In this document: in pieces, positions 23,914 through 33,441 of the stretch
Position numbering within the stretch: position 1 is the first letter of the stretch
Layout of the letters: each line of letters opens with the position of its first letter
Assembly (NCBI GenBank): GCA_965284565.1
Contig: OZ260100.1
Span: 1,798,001-1,862,000 of the forward strand
Origin: BRH-c54 sp965284565
GTDB taxonomy: Bacteria; Bacteroidota; Bacteroidia; Flavobacteriales_E; Vicingaceae
Direction of reading: 5' to 3'
Length of the DNA: 64,000 nucleotides
Notes under the pieces: generated by a model
Told to the model about the DNA's origin: nothing
The model's input: only the letters and a program-made list of their open reading frames with translations
The model's database searches: none
Translations under genes and position numbers: made by a program

Positions 23914-25746
23914 ATGAAATCTTTAACTTCATTAGTATTATTTTTTGTTTCAATAGCTAGCTTGTTTGGACAAGATAAATATTCATTTTATATGGATTTG
24001 AACAAGATTAGTAACGATTTAATAGAAGTTACTCTATCAACACCTGCAATTAAAGAGAGTAAAATAATTTATAACATGCCTAAAATAGTGCCCGGTACTT
24101 ATCAAATTTACGATTTTGGACAATACGTGATGGATTTTAAGGTTTTTGATGAAAGTGGGAAAAGCCTTTATGTAAATAGGTTAGATGATAATAGATGGGA
24201 AATTCATGATGCAGATAAAATGAAAAAAATAAGCTATTGGGTAGAAGATACTTGGGATGCAGATATAGATGAGTTGGTTTTTGAACCAGGAGGAACAAAT
24301 ATTGAGGAAAATGAAAATATTGTATTAAACAACCATGGATTTTTTGGTTATTTCGATAATATGAAAAATTTAACCTATGAGTTGAATATAACCAGACCTG
24401 CTGATTTTTTTGGTTCTACAGGGTTGACAAACATTACAACTACAGGTAATACAGATAAATTTACTATAGATAATTATATGGATTTGGTAGATGCACCAAT
24501 TATGTATAACCAACCAGATACAGTAACTTTTAAAATTGCAGAAACATCCATTTTAGTTTCTGTTTATTCTAAAAATAAAGTTGCCCCAGCTGAAGTTTTA
24601 GCTAAAGATATTAAAGGAATTTTAGAAGCACAAAAAGAATATTTGGGTGGAAAATTACCAGTAGATAAATATGCTTTTATGATTTACCTTTATGAAGGAG
24701 TAAGTGGATCTGGAGGAAGTGGAGCCTTGGAACATTCTTATTCTTCATTTTATTATTTGCCAGAAATGGATCCGGCAAGATTATCAGGATTTTTGGTAGA
24801 TGTTGCCGCTCATGAATTTTTTCATATAGTTACTCCTTTAAATATTCACTCAGAAGAAATTGGCAATTTTGATTACATTAATCCTAAAATGTCAAAACAT
24901 TTATGGTTGTACGAAGGTGTTACAGAATATTTTGCTAATCATGTACAGGTTTATCAAAATATGATAACTCCAGAGGCTTACTTTGATGTTTTAGTGGGCA
25001 AAATGGCTACAGCAGAAGTTTTTAAAGATGATTTACCTTTTACAAAAATGAGTTTAGGTGCGTTAGATGCGCATCAAGACCAATATATGAATGTTTATAA
25101 TAAAGGAGCATTAATAGGTTTATGTTTAGATATTTTAATAAGAGAACAAACTAGCGGAAAAAAAGGCTTGAAGGATTTAATGTTAATGTTATCAGAAGAA
25201 TACGGAAAAGATGTTTCTTTTAAAGATGACGAACTTTTTGATAAGATTGCTCAATTAATTTCACCAGAATTACGTGCTTTCTTTGCCAATTACGTAGAAG
25301 GTTCTAAGCCATTACCTTTTGAAGAAGTGTTGGCTAAAGTAGGTGTTGATTTCAAAACAGACGTTACGGTTAAAGAAGTTGGTTTTGGCGGAGCTTCTAT
25401 TGGTTTCAACATGGAAACTCAACGACTTTTTGTGATGGACATTGCTGATTTAAATAAGTTTGGCAAAAAATTAAAGATTAAAATTAATGATGAAATTCTA
25501 GCCATAAATGGTAAAGAACTTACCTTAGATAATTTGGAAGAAGTAATTATTGATTATCAAACAAATACTAAAGATCGTGAGAAAGTAGAAATTTTGGTTG
25601 AAAGAACTGTGAAAGGTAAAACTATTCAGGTTTTATTAAAAGCTAAAGCAATTCAAAATGAGGCTATTCAGGATTATTTTATGGCAATAAATCCAAATGC
25701 TACAGAACAACAAGTTTATTTGAGAAAAACTTGGTTAGGGCAATAA
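23914..25746 (+). CDS. M61-family metallopeptidase with PDZ domain
   Basis: 610 residues with a signal peptide (ending SLFGQ). The N-terminal beta domain is typical of M61 aminopeptidases. The gluzincin zinc site is intact: H300-E301-F-F-H304 and the third ligand E334 in LWLYEGVTEYFANH. A PDZ-like domain occupies about 480-590 (KLKIKINDEILAINGKEL). M61 enzymes remove N-terminal residues, with a Gly/Ala preference in the studied member. It likely works in the periplasm or outside the cell. A TATTTTTG element (23875-23882) precedes it. Confidence 0.9.
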   Translation: MKSLTSLVLFFVSIASLFGQDKYSFYMDLNKISNDLIEVTLSTPAIKESKIIYNMPKIVPGTYQIYDFGQYVMDFKVFDESGKSLYVNRLDDNRWEIHDADKMKKISYWVEDTWDADIDELVFEPGGTNIEENENIVLNNHGFFGYFDNMKNLTYELNITRPADFFGSTGLTNITTTGNTDKFTIDNYMDLVDAPIMYNQPDTVTFKIAETSILVSVYSKNKVAPAEVLAKDIKGILEAQKEYLGGKLPVDKYAFMIYLYEGVSGSGGSGALEHSYSSFYYLPEMDPARLSGFLVDVAAHEFFHIVTPLNIHSEEIGNFDYINPKMSKHLWLYEGVTEYFANHVQVYQNMITPEAYFDVLVGKMATAEVFKDDLPFTKMSLGALDAHQDQYMNVYNKGALIGLCLDILIREQTSGKKGLKDLMLMLSEEYGKDVSFKDDELFDKIAQLISPELRAFFANYVEGSKPLPFEEVLAKVGVDFKTDVTVKEVGFGGASIGFNMETQRLFVMDIADLNKFGKKLKIKINDEILAINGKELTLDNLEEVIIDYQTNTKDREKVEILVERTVKGKTIQVLLKAKAIQNEAIQDYFMAINPNATEQQVYLRKTWLGQ

Positions 25747-25787
25747 AAAAAATGAGCAAGTGAAATAGCTAAATTATTTCGCTTACT

Positions 25788-26849
25788 TTGTATTGTCAAA
25801 ATCAAACAAAATTGAATTATACCAAAACTAAAATATATTGGTTGCTCCAACTCTCAGGATGGATTGTTTATGTAGGTGTTGTAGGTTATTTTAATTTTCT
25901 TGCTAATAATGATTTATCGGCTTCTTTTTGGTTGAGTTTAACTTCTGTTTTTTTAATTACACTTTCAACTTCACATTTATTTAGGTGCTTAATAATTAAA
26001 AGAAATTTAATGGAGCTGCCTATCGTTCAGCTTATTATTCCAATTTTTTTAGGTTCATTATTACAAGCAATTGTTACTTATTTTCTAAAGTTTATAGTAA
26101 TAGAGGTATGGATTGAAGGTAGTACATTTTTAACTTTGTTTAGTAACATATTATCAGGTATTTTAAGTTGGTTTTTTATTTATTTATTGTGGTCACTTTT
26201 TTACTTTTTATTTCATTATGTAACCAATTATAAAAAAGAGGAAATTAAGAACCTTAAATGGCAAGCAGCAAAAAATGAAATTGAGTTAAATAGATTAATC
26301 TCTCAGTTAAATCCTCATTTCGTATTTAATTCTATGAACAGCATTAGGGCTTTAATTGACGAAAACCCTTTATTAGCTAAAAAAGCAGTAACAGAACTCT
26401 CAAACGTATTAAGAAATTCTTTATTGATGGGTAAAAAAACTTTAGTTCCATTTTCGGAAGAACTAAAAATGGTAGAGGATTATTTGAGCTTGGAAAAAAT
26501 GCGTTTTGAAGAAAAACTTAATATTAAATTAGATATTGATGAAGGTTGCAAAAGCTTTTTGGTACCTCCATTAATGATTCAAACCTTAGTGGAAAATGGA
26601 ATAAAACATGGTACTTCTAAACTTCCAAAAGGAGGTACAGTAGAAGTAAATGCTGCGATAGAAGCTGATAAGTTAAAAGTAATTATTTACAATAGTGGGC
26701 ATTATGATGAGCAGGCTAGTTCAGAAACAGGGTTTGGTATTTCTAATACTAAACAACGTTTAGAATTACTATATGGAAAACAAGCTGTTTTTTCTATAAA
26801 AAATGAAGATAACAAAGTAAAAACATTGTTACTTATTCCTCGGAAATAA
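25788..26849 (+). CDS. LytS/YehU-type sensor histidine kinase
   Basis: 353 residues: four to five N-terminal membrane helices (about 15-150), then a His_kinase (PF06580-type) domain with the phospho-acceptor motif N175-P-H177-F-V-F-N, and a HATPase_c domain (LMIQTLVENGIKHG, GTGFGISNTKQRL-like GFGISNTKQRLELLYG). It phosphorylates a LytTR-type response regulator in known systems. No regulator is adjacent, which is unusual. The start is uncertain: TTG 25788 or a later TTG at 25812. It converges with the OmpA-like gene 9 bp away. Confidence 0.88.
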   Translation: MYCQNQTKLNYTKTKIYWLLQLSGWIVYVGVVGYFNFLANNDLSASFWLSLTSVFLITLSTSHLFRCLIIKRNLMELPIVQLIIPIFLGSLLQAIVTYFLKFIVIEVWIEGSTFLTLFSNILSGILSWFFIYLLWSLFYFLFHYVTNYKKEEIKNLKWQAAKNEIELNRLISQLNPHFVFNSMNSIRALIDENPLLAKKAVTELSNVLRNSLLMGKKTLVPFSEELKMVEDYLSLEKMRFEEKLNIKLDIDEGCKSFLVPPLMIQTLVENGIKHGTSKLPKGGTVEVNAAIEADKLKVIIYNSGHYDEQASSETGFGISNTKQRLELLYGKQAVFSIKNEDNKVKTLLLIPRK

Positions 26850-26857
26850 TAACCCTT

Positions 26858-28858
26858 TTAGTTTTCTAAAATCTTAAACTCAGAGCGTCTGTTTTGCTGA
26901 TGGGCAGCTTCTCTTTCTTGTTCCGTTGTCATTTTGTTTATTACTTCTTCTTTTACTAATGGTTGCGATTCTCCATAACCTTTAGCAATTAATCTAGAGC
27001 GGTCAATTCCTTTAGAAGTTAAATAATCAACACAAGATTGAGCTCTTTCTTGCGATAATTTTAAGTTGTAAGTATCACCTCCTCGAGAATCAGTATGAGC
27101 AGCTAATTCAACTTTCATATTAGTATTTTTGTTAAGTAGTTCAACTACTTTATCTAATTCATTATAAGACGAAGTTCTTAAACTGGCTTTGTTGTAATCG
27201 TAAAAAATATTCATTAACACCACTTTTTTTCCTTTTTCAATTTTATCCAAACCAATATTTTTCTCTATTTCTTGAAAAGCGGCAGTATCTGGAATGTTAA
27301 TATTTTCTGAATAGAAGAGATAACCTTCTTTTTTCACACTTATTCCATAATCATGTCCGGCAGGTAAAGAAACCATATATTTTCCTGTAGCGCTGTTAGA
27401 TTCGTATGAGGAAACCATTTCATTTTTATCATTATCAAAAATTTCTATTAAAGCACTTAATGGTTTTCTTGTTTTATTGTCGAAAACAATTCCTTTTAGT
27501 AAGGTAAGTTTCGGGCGACTATTATTTTTAATTTCATCAAGAAAAACAATTTTATAAATGTCTCTTTTACCTAAACCACCTGTTTTCCCTGAAGTATAGT
27601 ATCCATGTTCACCATTTGCAGTTAGTACAAAAGCAACATCATCACCAGCTGAGTTGATAGGATATCCTAAATTTTGAGGTGTAGTCCATTTTTCTTTTTC
27701 CAACGTACTTTTAAAAATATCATATCCTCCCATAGAGTTGTTTCCGTTAGAACTAAAATAAAGGGTTTTGCCATCAGGATGAAGAAAAATAGCGTCTTCA
27801 TCAAACTCACTATTTATAGGGCTACCTAGATTTATAGCATCACCCCAATTGCCCTCTTTGTCTTGTGTGCATTTATAAATATCTTTTCCACCTTTTCCAC
27901 CTGGTCTGTCGCTAACAAAGAAAATAGTTTTCCCAGTATAATCGTAACTTGCAGAAGTTTCTTGATATTTTGATGTAATGGGTTTAGGTAATTCGGTTGG
28001 TTCAGTCCATTCATTACCTTTTTTTTCTGTAACATAAATGTTTCCTATACCTTTTTCGTTATCTCTGTAAATAAAAAGTTTTTGTCCATCTATAGACAAA
28101 CCAACGGTAGCATCATGAAATTCGCTGTTGACTGGCTTGCCTAAATTAGTTGCAGTTTCCCAATTTTCATCATCACTTTTAGAACTATAATAGATGTCTT
28201 CAAAAAAATCATCAATTTGTATATCTCTTCCCCCGCCTTCAGTCTCTTTTCTTCTTGATGTGAAAAACATTTCAGATTCATCAGCAGTAATTACTGGGAC
28301 ATACTCTTCGTTTGACGAATTAATTGAGTTGCCAACATTTATTATCTCAACATTTGCAGGAGTTTTAATGAGTTTCTTGGCATAAGTACATTCTTTAATT
28401 TTTTTATCGACATTGCTTAATGCATTGGGTTTTATATTAGAACCTTTTGTCTTAGCACTTCTGTAGAGTTTTATTGCTTCATCAAATTCATTTTCGCTAT
28501 GTTTTATTTCAGCATTTAAGTAAACGAAGTAACCATCTAATTGAGAATCTAATGTAAATGCATTTGCTAAAAATTGTTTGGCTTTTTCAATATCACCAGT
28601 TTTAAAATAGCAATCAGCAATTTTTCCATTTAATTCAGCATTTTTAGAGTTAAAATTATGTGCTTTTTCAAAAGGTTCAATTGCTTGGGAGAAAACAGCA
28701 TTAAAATAAGCTATGTTGCCTTCGTGTAAATCAGACAAAGCTTGTTTAAAGCCATCTTTATTATTGCTAAAATTCTTTTTGTCAAAAGCTACATTTTGAG
28801 CCATTGTTGAAACCAATGAGCCTATAAAAAATAGAGCTATTAAGATTAAGTTTTTCAT
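26858..28858 (-). CDS. OmpA-family protein with TPR, propeller and CRD domains (PorE-like)
   Basis: 666 residues: signal peptide (ending STMAQ), TPR repeats (about 40-155), WD40/PD40-type beta-propeller repeats (about 190-445: PVITADESEMFFTSRR, DETSASYDYTGKTIFFVSDRPGG, FDEDAIFLHPDGKTLYFSSNG), a carboxypeptidase-regulatory-like domain (about 455-535), and a C-terminal OmpA peptidoglycan-binding domain (AAHTDSRGG, LSQERAQSCVDYL, GYGESQP). This domain order is that of PorE, which ties the type IX secretion apparatus to peptidoglycan, though many paralogues exist. It is last in a minus-strand operon with a T9SS type B cargo gene. Confidence 0.85.
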   Translation of the reverse strand: MKNLILIALFFIGSLVSTMAQNVAFDKKNFSNNKDGFKQALSDLHEGNIAYFNAVFSQAIEPFEKAHNFNSKNAELNGKIADCYFKTGDIEKAKQFLANAFTLDSQLDGYFVYLNAEIKHSENEFDEAIKLYRSAKTKGSNIKPNALSNVDKKIKECTYAKKLIKTPANVEIINVGNSINSSNEEYVPVITADESEMFFTSRRKETEGGGRDIQIDDFFEDIYYSSKSDDENWETATNLGKPVNSEFHDATVGLSIDGQKLFIYRDNEKGIGNIYVTEKKGNEWTEPTELPKPITSKYQETSASYDYTGKTIFFVSDRPGGKGGKDIYKCTQDKEGNWGDAINLGSPINSEFDEDAIFLHPDGKTLYFSSNGNNSMGGYDIFKSTLEKEKWTTPQNLGYPINSAGDDVAFVLTANGEHGYYTSGKTGGLGKRDIYKIVFLDEIKNNSRPKLTLLKGIVFDNKTRKPLSALIEIFDNDKNEMVSSYESNSATGKYMVSLPAGHDYGISVKKEGYLFYSENINIPDTAAFQEIEKNIGLDKIEKGKKVVLMNIFYDYNKASLRTSSYNELDKVVELLNKNTNMKVELAAHTDSRGGDTYNLKLSQERAQSCVDYLTSKGIDRSRLIAKGYGESQPLVKEEVINKMTTEQEREAAHQQNRRSEFKILEN

Positions 28859-28893
28859 TCTTTTTTATTTGTAAAAGTAGCAATTTGAAATAA

Positions 28894-30921
28894 TTAATGA
28901 ATTACATTAACAGAGCCTAAAGCACTATATTGCTTACCATTATAATCTTCATAATTTAATTTCCAAACGTACATACCATTTTGCACGATAATTCCTTGGT
29001 AAGTTCCGTTCCAAGGTTCAAATCTCACATCAGAAATAAATATTAATTCTCCCCAACGGTTAAAAATCATAAATTCATACCCTTCTTCAGAGATACCAAA
29101 TCCATTTGGAGCAAAACCTTCATTCAGGTTGTCAAAATCAGGAGTAAAAGCATTTGGAACATAAAGTCCCATATCTCCTTCTACAGTTAGAATTTGAAGA
29201 GTGGTGTTTTTACAATCATGATTATCCGTAACGGTTAAATAAATGGGGTAATTTCCTGTATCTGTTGGAAATGTATAATTAAAATTAGAAATAAACATAG
29301 AGTCTAAGCCACCAATATCCCAAGCCCAATTCAGAATATTGTTATAAGATAAATCAGTAAATGAAGTGGTTGGATTTAGCATAGTAAGCGGATTTTCTCC
29401 AATAATAAAATCAGCAGTAGGGTTGGGATGAATAGTAATATATGCTAGTTCTGTATGCGAATTGTTACAAGAGCCTGTTTGCGGAGATGTAGTAACGGTT
29501 AAAGTAACATCATAAGTTCCTGCTGTTAAAAATGAATGTGAAACGGTATCGCCATTTAGTGTGGTGCCATCACTAAAATACCATGAAGCACTGTATGACA
29601 TCGCTCCTGTTGTGTTGTAGAATTCAAATATTTCAATGGGTTCTTCACAAGCTTCAAATTTATTGGCGGTAAAGCTCACATCAGGAATGGGGCGAACATA
29701 TATGGTAATACTATCGGTTACTGGTGTAGAACAACCATCGTTAATAACAACCGTGTAAGTAGTAGTTACACTAGGATTTACAGTTGTGCTAGAGTCAGTA
29801 GAACCATTGTTCCATTGGTAAGTATAAGGACCTCCATTTCCTAAACTCGGTGAAGTATATATAATGGTAGCTTCGTTTGGACAAACAGAATCGTTGGTAG
29901 TGTTTGTAGTAGTTGCAATGGATGGTTTTACTGATAAGGTAGTGTGAATTATACTGTCGCAATCAAGGTAAGAAACATTAAATAAGGTATCTATATAAAC
30001 TCCCGGTGAGGTTTGGTAGATTCCACCTAATAAAGCACTATCGCCAAAACAAATTCCTAAATTAGCATTATAAAAAGGAATAGGATGAATTATAACAGTA
30101 GTTCTAAGAATACTGTCGCAACCCATGTAATTTGCATTGTAAAACGTGTCAACATAAGTTCCTACTGCAGTTTGAAAAGCACCACCAACAAAAACGCTAT
30201 CGTTTTGACAAATAGCTACGGTATCTACGCCTGAAGTAGTATCGCAAATGGTAAGCACCCAAGGTGAGAAGGTGGTTTGTCCGGCAACAATCCCAGATGT
30301 ACCAACCCCTGCAACAACTCCCGGAGTACCCGGTCCAACTTGAGGATCCCAAGCAACACCGTTCCAATGTTGTGCAAAAATTTGCCCTGTAGGATTTATT
30401 GTAGTATTTTCAACTCCTCTGTAAGAAAAGTTTAAATTTGAAGTTACAGGAGCAGGCGATTGAATATCCCAAAACCTGTCTATGGCTCGCTGAATGGCAT
30501 CTACTGTTCCGGTCATACTTGTTACTGCGCCAACGTTGGTAACATCTGGATACGGTAAATTAGCTTGATTAGTAGTCCACGTTGATATTAAAATATCGTT
30601 TACTCCTCCAGAAGTTTTTCCAAATGTAAAAGGAATATAATCAGTTGCATTTACACCAAAAGGAAACAAATAATTTCCGACTCCGTTGGTGTTTAACCAT
30701 TTAATATAATGATATTGATTTTCGGAATGAACATGCCCGCCACTTAACCGAACAATCCCTTGGTCGGAAGGTTCGTCAATTACCACATACATACTATTAG
30801 CCACATTTCCGCCATCCAATACTATGTAAGCACCATCTAACACTAAAACATTGTTTTGAGCAAAAGTGCTACAACATAAAACTGTAAGTAAAATGAATAA
30901 TATGTATTTAATTGTGTTCAA
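28894..30921 (-). CDS. PKD-domain protein with type B T9SS sorting domain
   Basis: 675 residues: signal peptide (ending CSTFAQ), a beta-rich N-terminus, repeated CDSI-type units (GTYVDTFYNANYMGCDSI, GVYIDTLFNVSYLDCDSI), Ig-like and PKD domains (SASWYFSDGTTLNGDTVSHSF), and a C-terminal gliding-motility-associated (CHU_C, type B) sorting domain: VPNAFTPDFDNLNEGF, YEFMIFNRWGELIF, NGMYVWKLNYED. It is expected to be secreted by T9SS and attached to the surface. It follows the collar-like gene by 10 bp and precedes the PorE-like gene by 35 bp, so the three are probably one operon. Confidence 0.88.
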   Translation of the reverse strand: MNTIKYILFILLTVLCCSTFAQNNVLVLDGAYIVLDGGNVANSMYVVIDEPSDQGIVRLSGGHVHSENQYHYIKWLNTNGVGNYLFPFGVNATDYIPFTFGKTSGGVNDILISTWTTNQANLPYPDVTNVGAVTSMTGTVDAIQRAIDRFWDIQSPAPVTSNLNFSYRGVENTTINPTGQIFAQHWNGVAWDPQVGPGTPGVVAGVGTSGIVAGQTTFSPWVLTICDTTSGVDTVAICQNDSVFVGGAFQTAVGTYVDTFYNANYMGCDSILRTTVIIHPIPFYNANLGICFGDSALLGGIYQTSPGVYIDTLFNVSYLDCDSIIHTTLSVKPSIATTTNTTNDSVCPNEATIIYTSPSLGNGGPYTYQWNNGSTDSSTTVNPSVTTTYTVVINDGCSTPVTDSITIYVRPIPDVSFTANKFEACEEPIEIFEFYNTTGAMSYSASWYFSDGTTLNGDTVSHSFLTAGTYDVTLTVTTSPQTGSCNNSHTELAYITIHPNPTADFIIGENPLTMLNPTTSFTDLSYNNILNWAWDIGGLDSMFISNFNYTFPTDTGNYPIYLTVTDNHDCKNTTLQILTVEGDMGLYVPNAFTPDFDNLNEGFAPNGFGISEEGYEFMIFNRWGELIFISDVRFEPWNGTYQGIIVQNGMYVWKLNYEDYNGKQYSALGSVNVIH

Positions 30922-30931
30922 AAAAAGCTAA

Positions 30932-32176
30932 TTAGTTTATTCTTCTCCAAAATTTAACAGCAACATTAGTGGGCCTAGTTTCTGGAGCTGTGTTACCCGA
31001 ATCCATATTACTAACATTAACAGTTCCTGTATGATTATGTGCTGGAATGGTGTGAGAATGAGCTCCATCTGCATTTATAGCATGAGTATGCGTAAAGCAA
31101 TTACTATTCATTTGTCCCATAAAGTTTCCAACCGTAGGTAATCCATTCCAACCATTGCCGCATGTGCTAGGTGTTGGGTTGCCATAGGGAGCATTAAGAC
31201 CAGAGCTAGCTAAATTATCATCATAAGGTATCCATGTACTACCATTAAAAGTAGATATTCCACCTGTCTGTCCTCCATGTGAGTGGCTTCCGTCAACAGA
31301 TGTAGTGGATGCGGCTGAATTATCAATGGTAACGGTAGCATTATGGGTATGATCTTGAACAGCATCATTTTGAACTGTACCAGCTAAAGCTCCACCTTGA
31401 GCAACATTAGCATTTCCTCCTGTAGCTCTGATAAACTCTCCATTTTGAATATCGGTGGATACCCATTGTGTACAAGGATAAAGTGTATTTGGGTCAGCAG
31501 CATTTGCCCATTGCACATAAGTTGCCCCTATAGGTGGTGTATTTACGTACATCCAGCAAGTACCATTAAAAACCTCAAGCATTCCCGCAGTAGTATTAAA
31601 CCTTGTTGCTCCCGTTGGAGGGGCTGGAGGTTGTTGTGCCGTTGTTCCTGTTGGCATGCCTAAAGCATCTGTAGCATTTACCTGTAAAGAAAGTACTGGA
31701 GTTGCTGTGTTTACACCTATTTCTCCTGTAGATAAAACTCGAACTCTTTCAGTGTTGTTAGTTTTCATCACTAAATCCTGATTATCTATTGTTCCTAAAA
31801 AGTTAGTAGCTGGGTTAGTACCAGTATTTCCTAAAGTTTGCCACGCATCATCTGCCAATCTCACCCATTTTGCTCCATTCCAATAGTAATAGCCTGGATA
31901 AACATCGTTAATAATTGCTGTATTAAAAACTAAAAGCGAATTAGCAATACCCGCACCTATAGGAGCATTGTTGTTGGTAGCTGTTAAGGGTACTCTGGGA
32001 ATTAATAAACCTTTGTTGTTGTTAGGAGCAGCATCAATGTCTAACAATGCAGAAGCATTGGGGGTCGCACCAGTAGTATTAACACCTGCACTTTGAGAGA
32101 AACCAGTTGCTGATAAATGTAGCATAACACTTAATAGTAAATAGTTTCTTAAGGAGTTAAAGTATAATTTTTTCAT
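30932..32176 (-). CDS. exported phage-collar/tail-fibre-like protein with HxH motifs
   Basis: 414 residues with a signal peptide (ending ATGFSQ). The N-terminus (about 30-210) has the repeat style seen in Bacteroidota secreted structural proteins (ASALLDIDAAPNNNKGLLIPR). The C-terminus resembles tail-collar or tail-fibre tips: five HxH motifs (HTH 276-278, HSH 298-300, HTH 363-365, HSH 373-375, HNH 380-382) and the ending ETRPTNVAVKFWRRI (399-413). In phage fibres such HxH sites can bind metal ions along the trimer axis. It is exported rather than part of a prophage; no phage genes are near. Likely a surface fibre or adhesin. Confidence 0.75.
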   Translation of the reverse strand: MKKLYFNSLRNYLLLSVMLHLSATGFSQSAGVNTTGATPNASALLDIDAAPNNNKGLLIPRVPLTATNNNAPIGAGIANSLLVFNTAIINDVYPGYYYWNGAKWVRLADDAWQTLGNTGTNPATNFLGTIDNQDLVMKTNNTERVRVLSTGEIGVNTATPVLSLQVNATDALGMPTGTTAQQPPAPPTGATRFNTTAGMLEVFNGTCWMYVNTPPIGATYVQWANAADPNTLYPCTQWVSTDIQNGEFIRATGGNANVAQGGALAGTVQNDAVQDHTHNATVTIDNSAASTTSVDGSHSHGGQTGGISTFNGSTWIPYDDNLASSGLNAPYGNPTPSTCGNGWNGLPTVGNFMGQMNSNCFTHTHAINADGAHSHTIPAHNHTGTVNVSNMDSGNTAPETRPTNVAVKFWRRIN

Positions 32177-32437
32177 CGTGTAACTTATTGTTTATATAAT
32201 AATTGGCTAAAATATAAAAAAATAGAGCAAAGTGAAATATAAAAACATTTTTATTTTAGTAGTCTATTTTAGTAGTTGACAACAATAAACATTGCTTAAC
32301 AGTTGGTTAACTTGATTTTAAACTGTTTAATATTAATATCCTAACATTATTAGCTGTTAGAAAATTGATTGTAAATTTGGAGTTGTTTAATAATCAGAAT
32401 CACCATAACTCAAACAAGATGTACGTTAAAATCAATA
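32177..32437. other. gene-free part of a 668-bp gap
   Basis: I see no gene here. It holds a tandem 13-bp repeat (tattttagtagt at 32252-32263 and 32265-32276) and AT-rich sequence that should include the promoter of the minus-strand surface operon. Two tiny ORFs lie to its right (32438-32711), and 32712-32844 is again AT-rich sequence with no gene seen. Confidence 0.5.
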
Positions 32438-32596
32438 CTATTGTTTATTTTCCATAACATGTTGGTTTTTTTTATTTTTATAATAGTTCCAAAAGAGGTT
32501 TGTCAGAAAAATAATGAGAATGACTAAAATGGACAAATAAATAATAAGATTAGAATTTAAAAGCTCCGCAGCTACTTTCTTAGTAATTGATCCCAT
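32438..32596 (-). CDS. putative 52-residue single-pass membrane protein
   Basis: Reading the minus strand from the ATG at 32594-32596 gives MGSITKKVAAELLNSN, then a hydrophobic helix (IIYLSILVILIIFLTNLFW, about 17-36) and a basic tail ending at a TAG (32438-32440). It overlaps the preceding tiny ORF by 17 nt. No ribosome-binding site is obvious, as is usual in this genome. Real translation is unproven. Confidence 0.4.
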   Translation of the reverse strand: MGSITKKVAAELLNSNLIIYLSILVILIIFLTNLFWNYYKNKKNQHVMENKQ

Positions 32597-32711
32597 TGTC
32601 AGTTAAATTATGAAGTACATATCCAGTTAAATAGTTTATAATTCCCATTAATATTCGGCAAACTATTAAAAATAAGATTATTATAAGAATAAAACAAAGT
32701 GCTTTTTTCAT
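32580..32711 (-). CDS. putative 43-residue membrane protein
   Basis: From the ATG at 32709-32711 the minus strand encodes MKKALCFILIIILFLIVCRI and a polar tail ending at a TAA (32580-32582). The basic start and long hydrophobic run look like a signal anchor. Its end overlaps the start of the 52-residue ORF, which suggests translational coupling. A TATATTTG element (minus strand of 32780-32787) lies 69 nt upstream. Tentative. Confidence 0.4.
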   Translation of the reverse strand: MKKALCFILIIILFLIVCRILMGIINYLTGYVLHNLTDNGINY

Positions 32712-32844
32712 AAAGAACTTCTGTAATTAATATGTTTAAGCATTATTGTTTTAGTGATTTAGTAATAATTTAACCCCAAAACAAATATACTTTTTATTTT
32801 ATAAAGGATGTTTGTTACCTTTACATTAAAAAAAAAATAAACAG

Positions 32845-33342
32845 ATGAAAAAATTAGTGTATTCCCCAATATTAGTGTTGTTATTGTTTGTTGTGTCATG
32901 TCAATCGGATAAAAAATCGGATAGTTATTACAAACAAATTAACAAAAAGGCTACAGTAGAAGAGTTGGTACAACGAATTAACTTATCTATTGATAAAGTT
33001 GCTAAGAAAGAAAAGAAGAAGAATTTAGTAGAGCAAGATAGCGATTTGTTGGTTTATAAATATGATTTGAATGAATCAGATTTTTACGATATAACCTATG
33101 TGTTTGATGAATTGGGTTGTTTTGAAGTAGGGTTAGATTTTCAGTTAAAAAACAATGAGCAGTTTGGTATTTTAAAAGAGGCTTACATTAAATATTTTAA
33201 TGAGTTGAAAGATTTTAAACTAGAAGATGAAGGAAATGGCTTATCAAGATGGTTGAAAAATGACGAAAGTATTACTATAGAATTAGATTATGCTTTACAA
33301 GAAGAAGGCATTTTAGCACTCACCATTTTTGCCAACGAATAA
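32845..33342 (+). CDS. lipoprotein of unknown function
   Basis: 165 residues with a lipoprotein signal (LLLFVVSC, Cys about 19). The mature part is highly charged: a basic helical region (TVEELVQRINLSIDKVAKKEKKKN) followed by a beta-rich section with a YDLNESDFYDITYVFDELGCFEVGLDF stretch and a strongly acidic character. No family recognised. It lies 99 bp upstream of rpsF, but rpsF has its own promoter, so the two are probably independent. Confidence 0.68.
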   Translation: MKKLVYSPILVLLLFVVSCQSDKKSDSYYKQINKKATVEELVQRINLSIDKVAKKEKKKNLVEQDSDLLVYKYDLNESDFYDITYVFDELGCFEVGLDFQLKNNEQFGILKEAYIKYFNELKDFKLEDEGNGLSRWLKNDESITIELDYALQEEGILALTIFANE

Positions 33343-33356
33343 AAATTCCTCAAGCA

Positions 33357-33387
33357 TTTGAAAATAAATAAAAAATGTTTATTTTTG
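33357..33387 (+). promoter_or_regulatory. promoter of the rpsF-rpsR-rplI operon
   Basis: TTTG (33357-33360), 19 nt, TATTTTTG (33380-33387), a consensus Bacteroidota promoter 54 nt before the rpsF ATG. Confidence 0.75.
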
Positions 33388-33441
33388 CCGTCCTTTTTTA
33401 GGAAGGGATAATAATAATTTATAAACAAAAACATTAAAAAA

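Noticed and set aside
30932..32176. Prophage remnant
   Set aside because: Only a collar-like C-terminus is seen; the protein has a signal peptide and sits in an operon with T9SS genes, with no other phage genes.
33388..33441. S6:S18-binding leader motif before rpsF
   Set aside because: A CCG and a small hairpin are present, but the CCG would lie before the likely transcription start and the stem is only about 4 bp.
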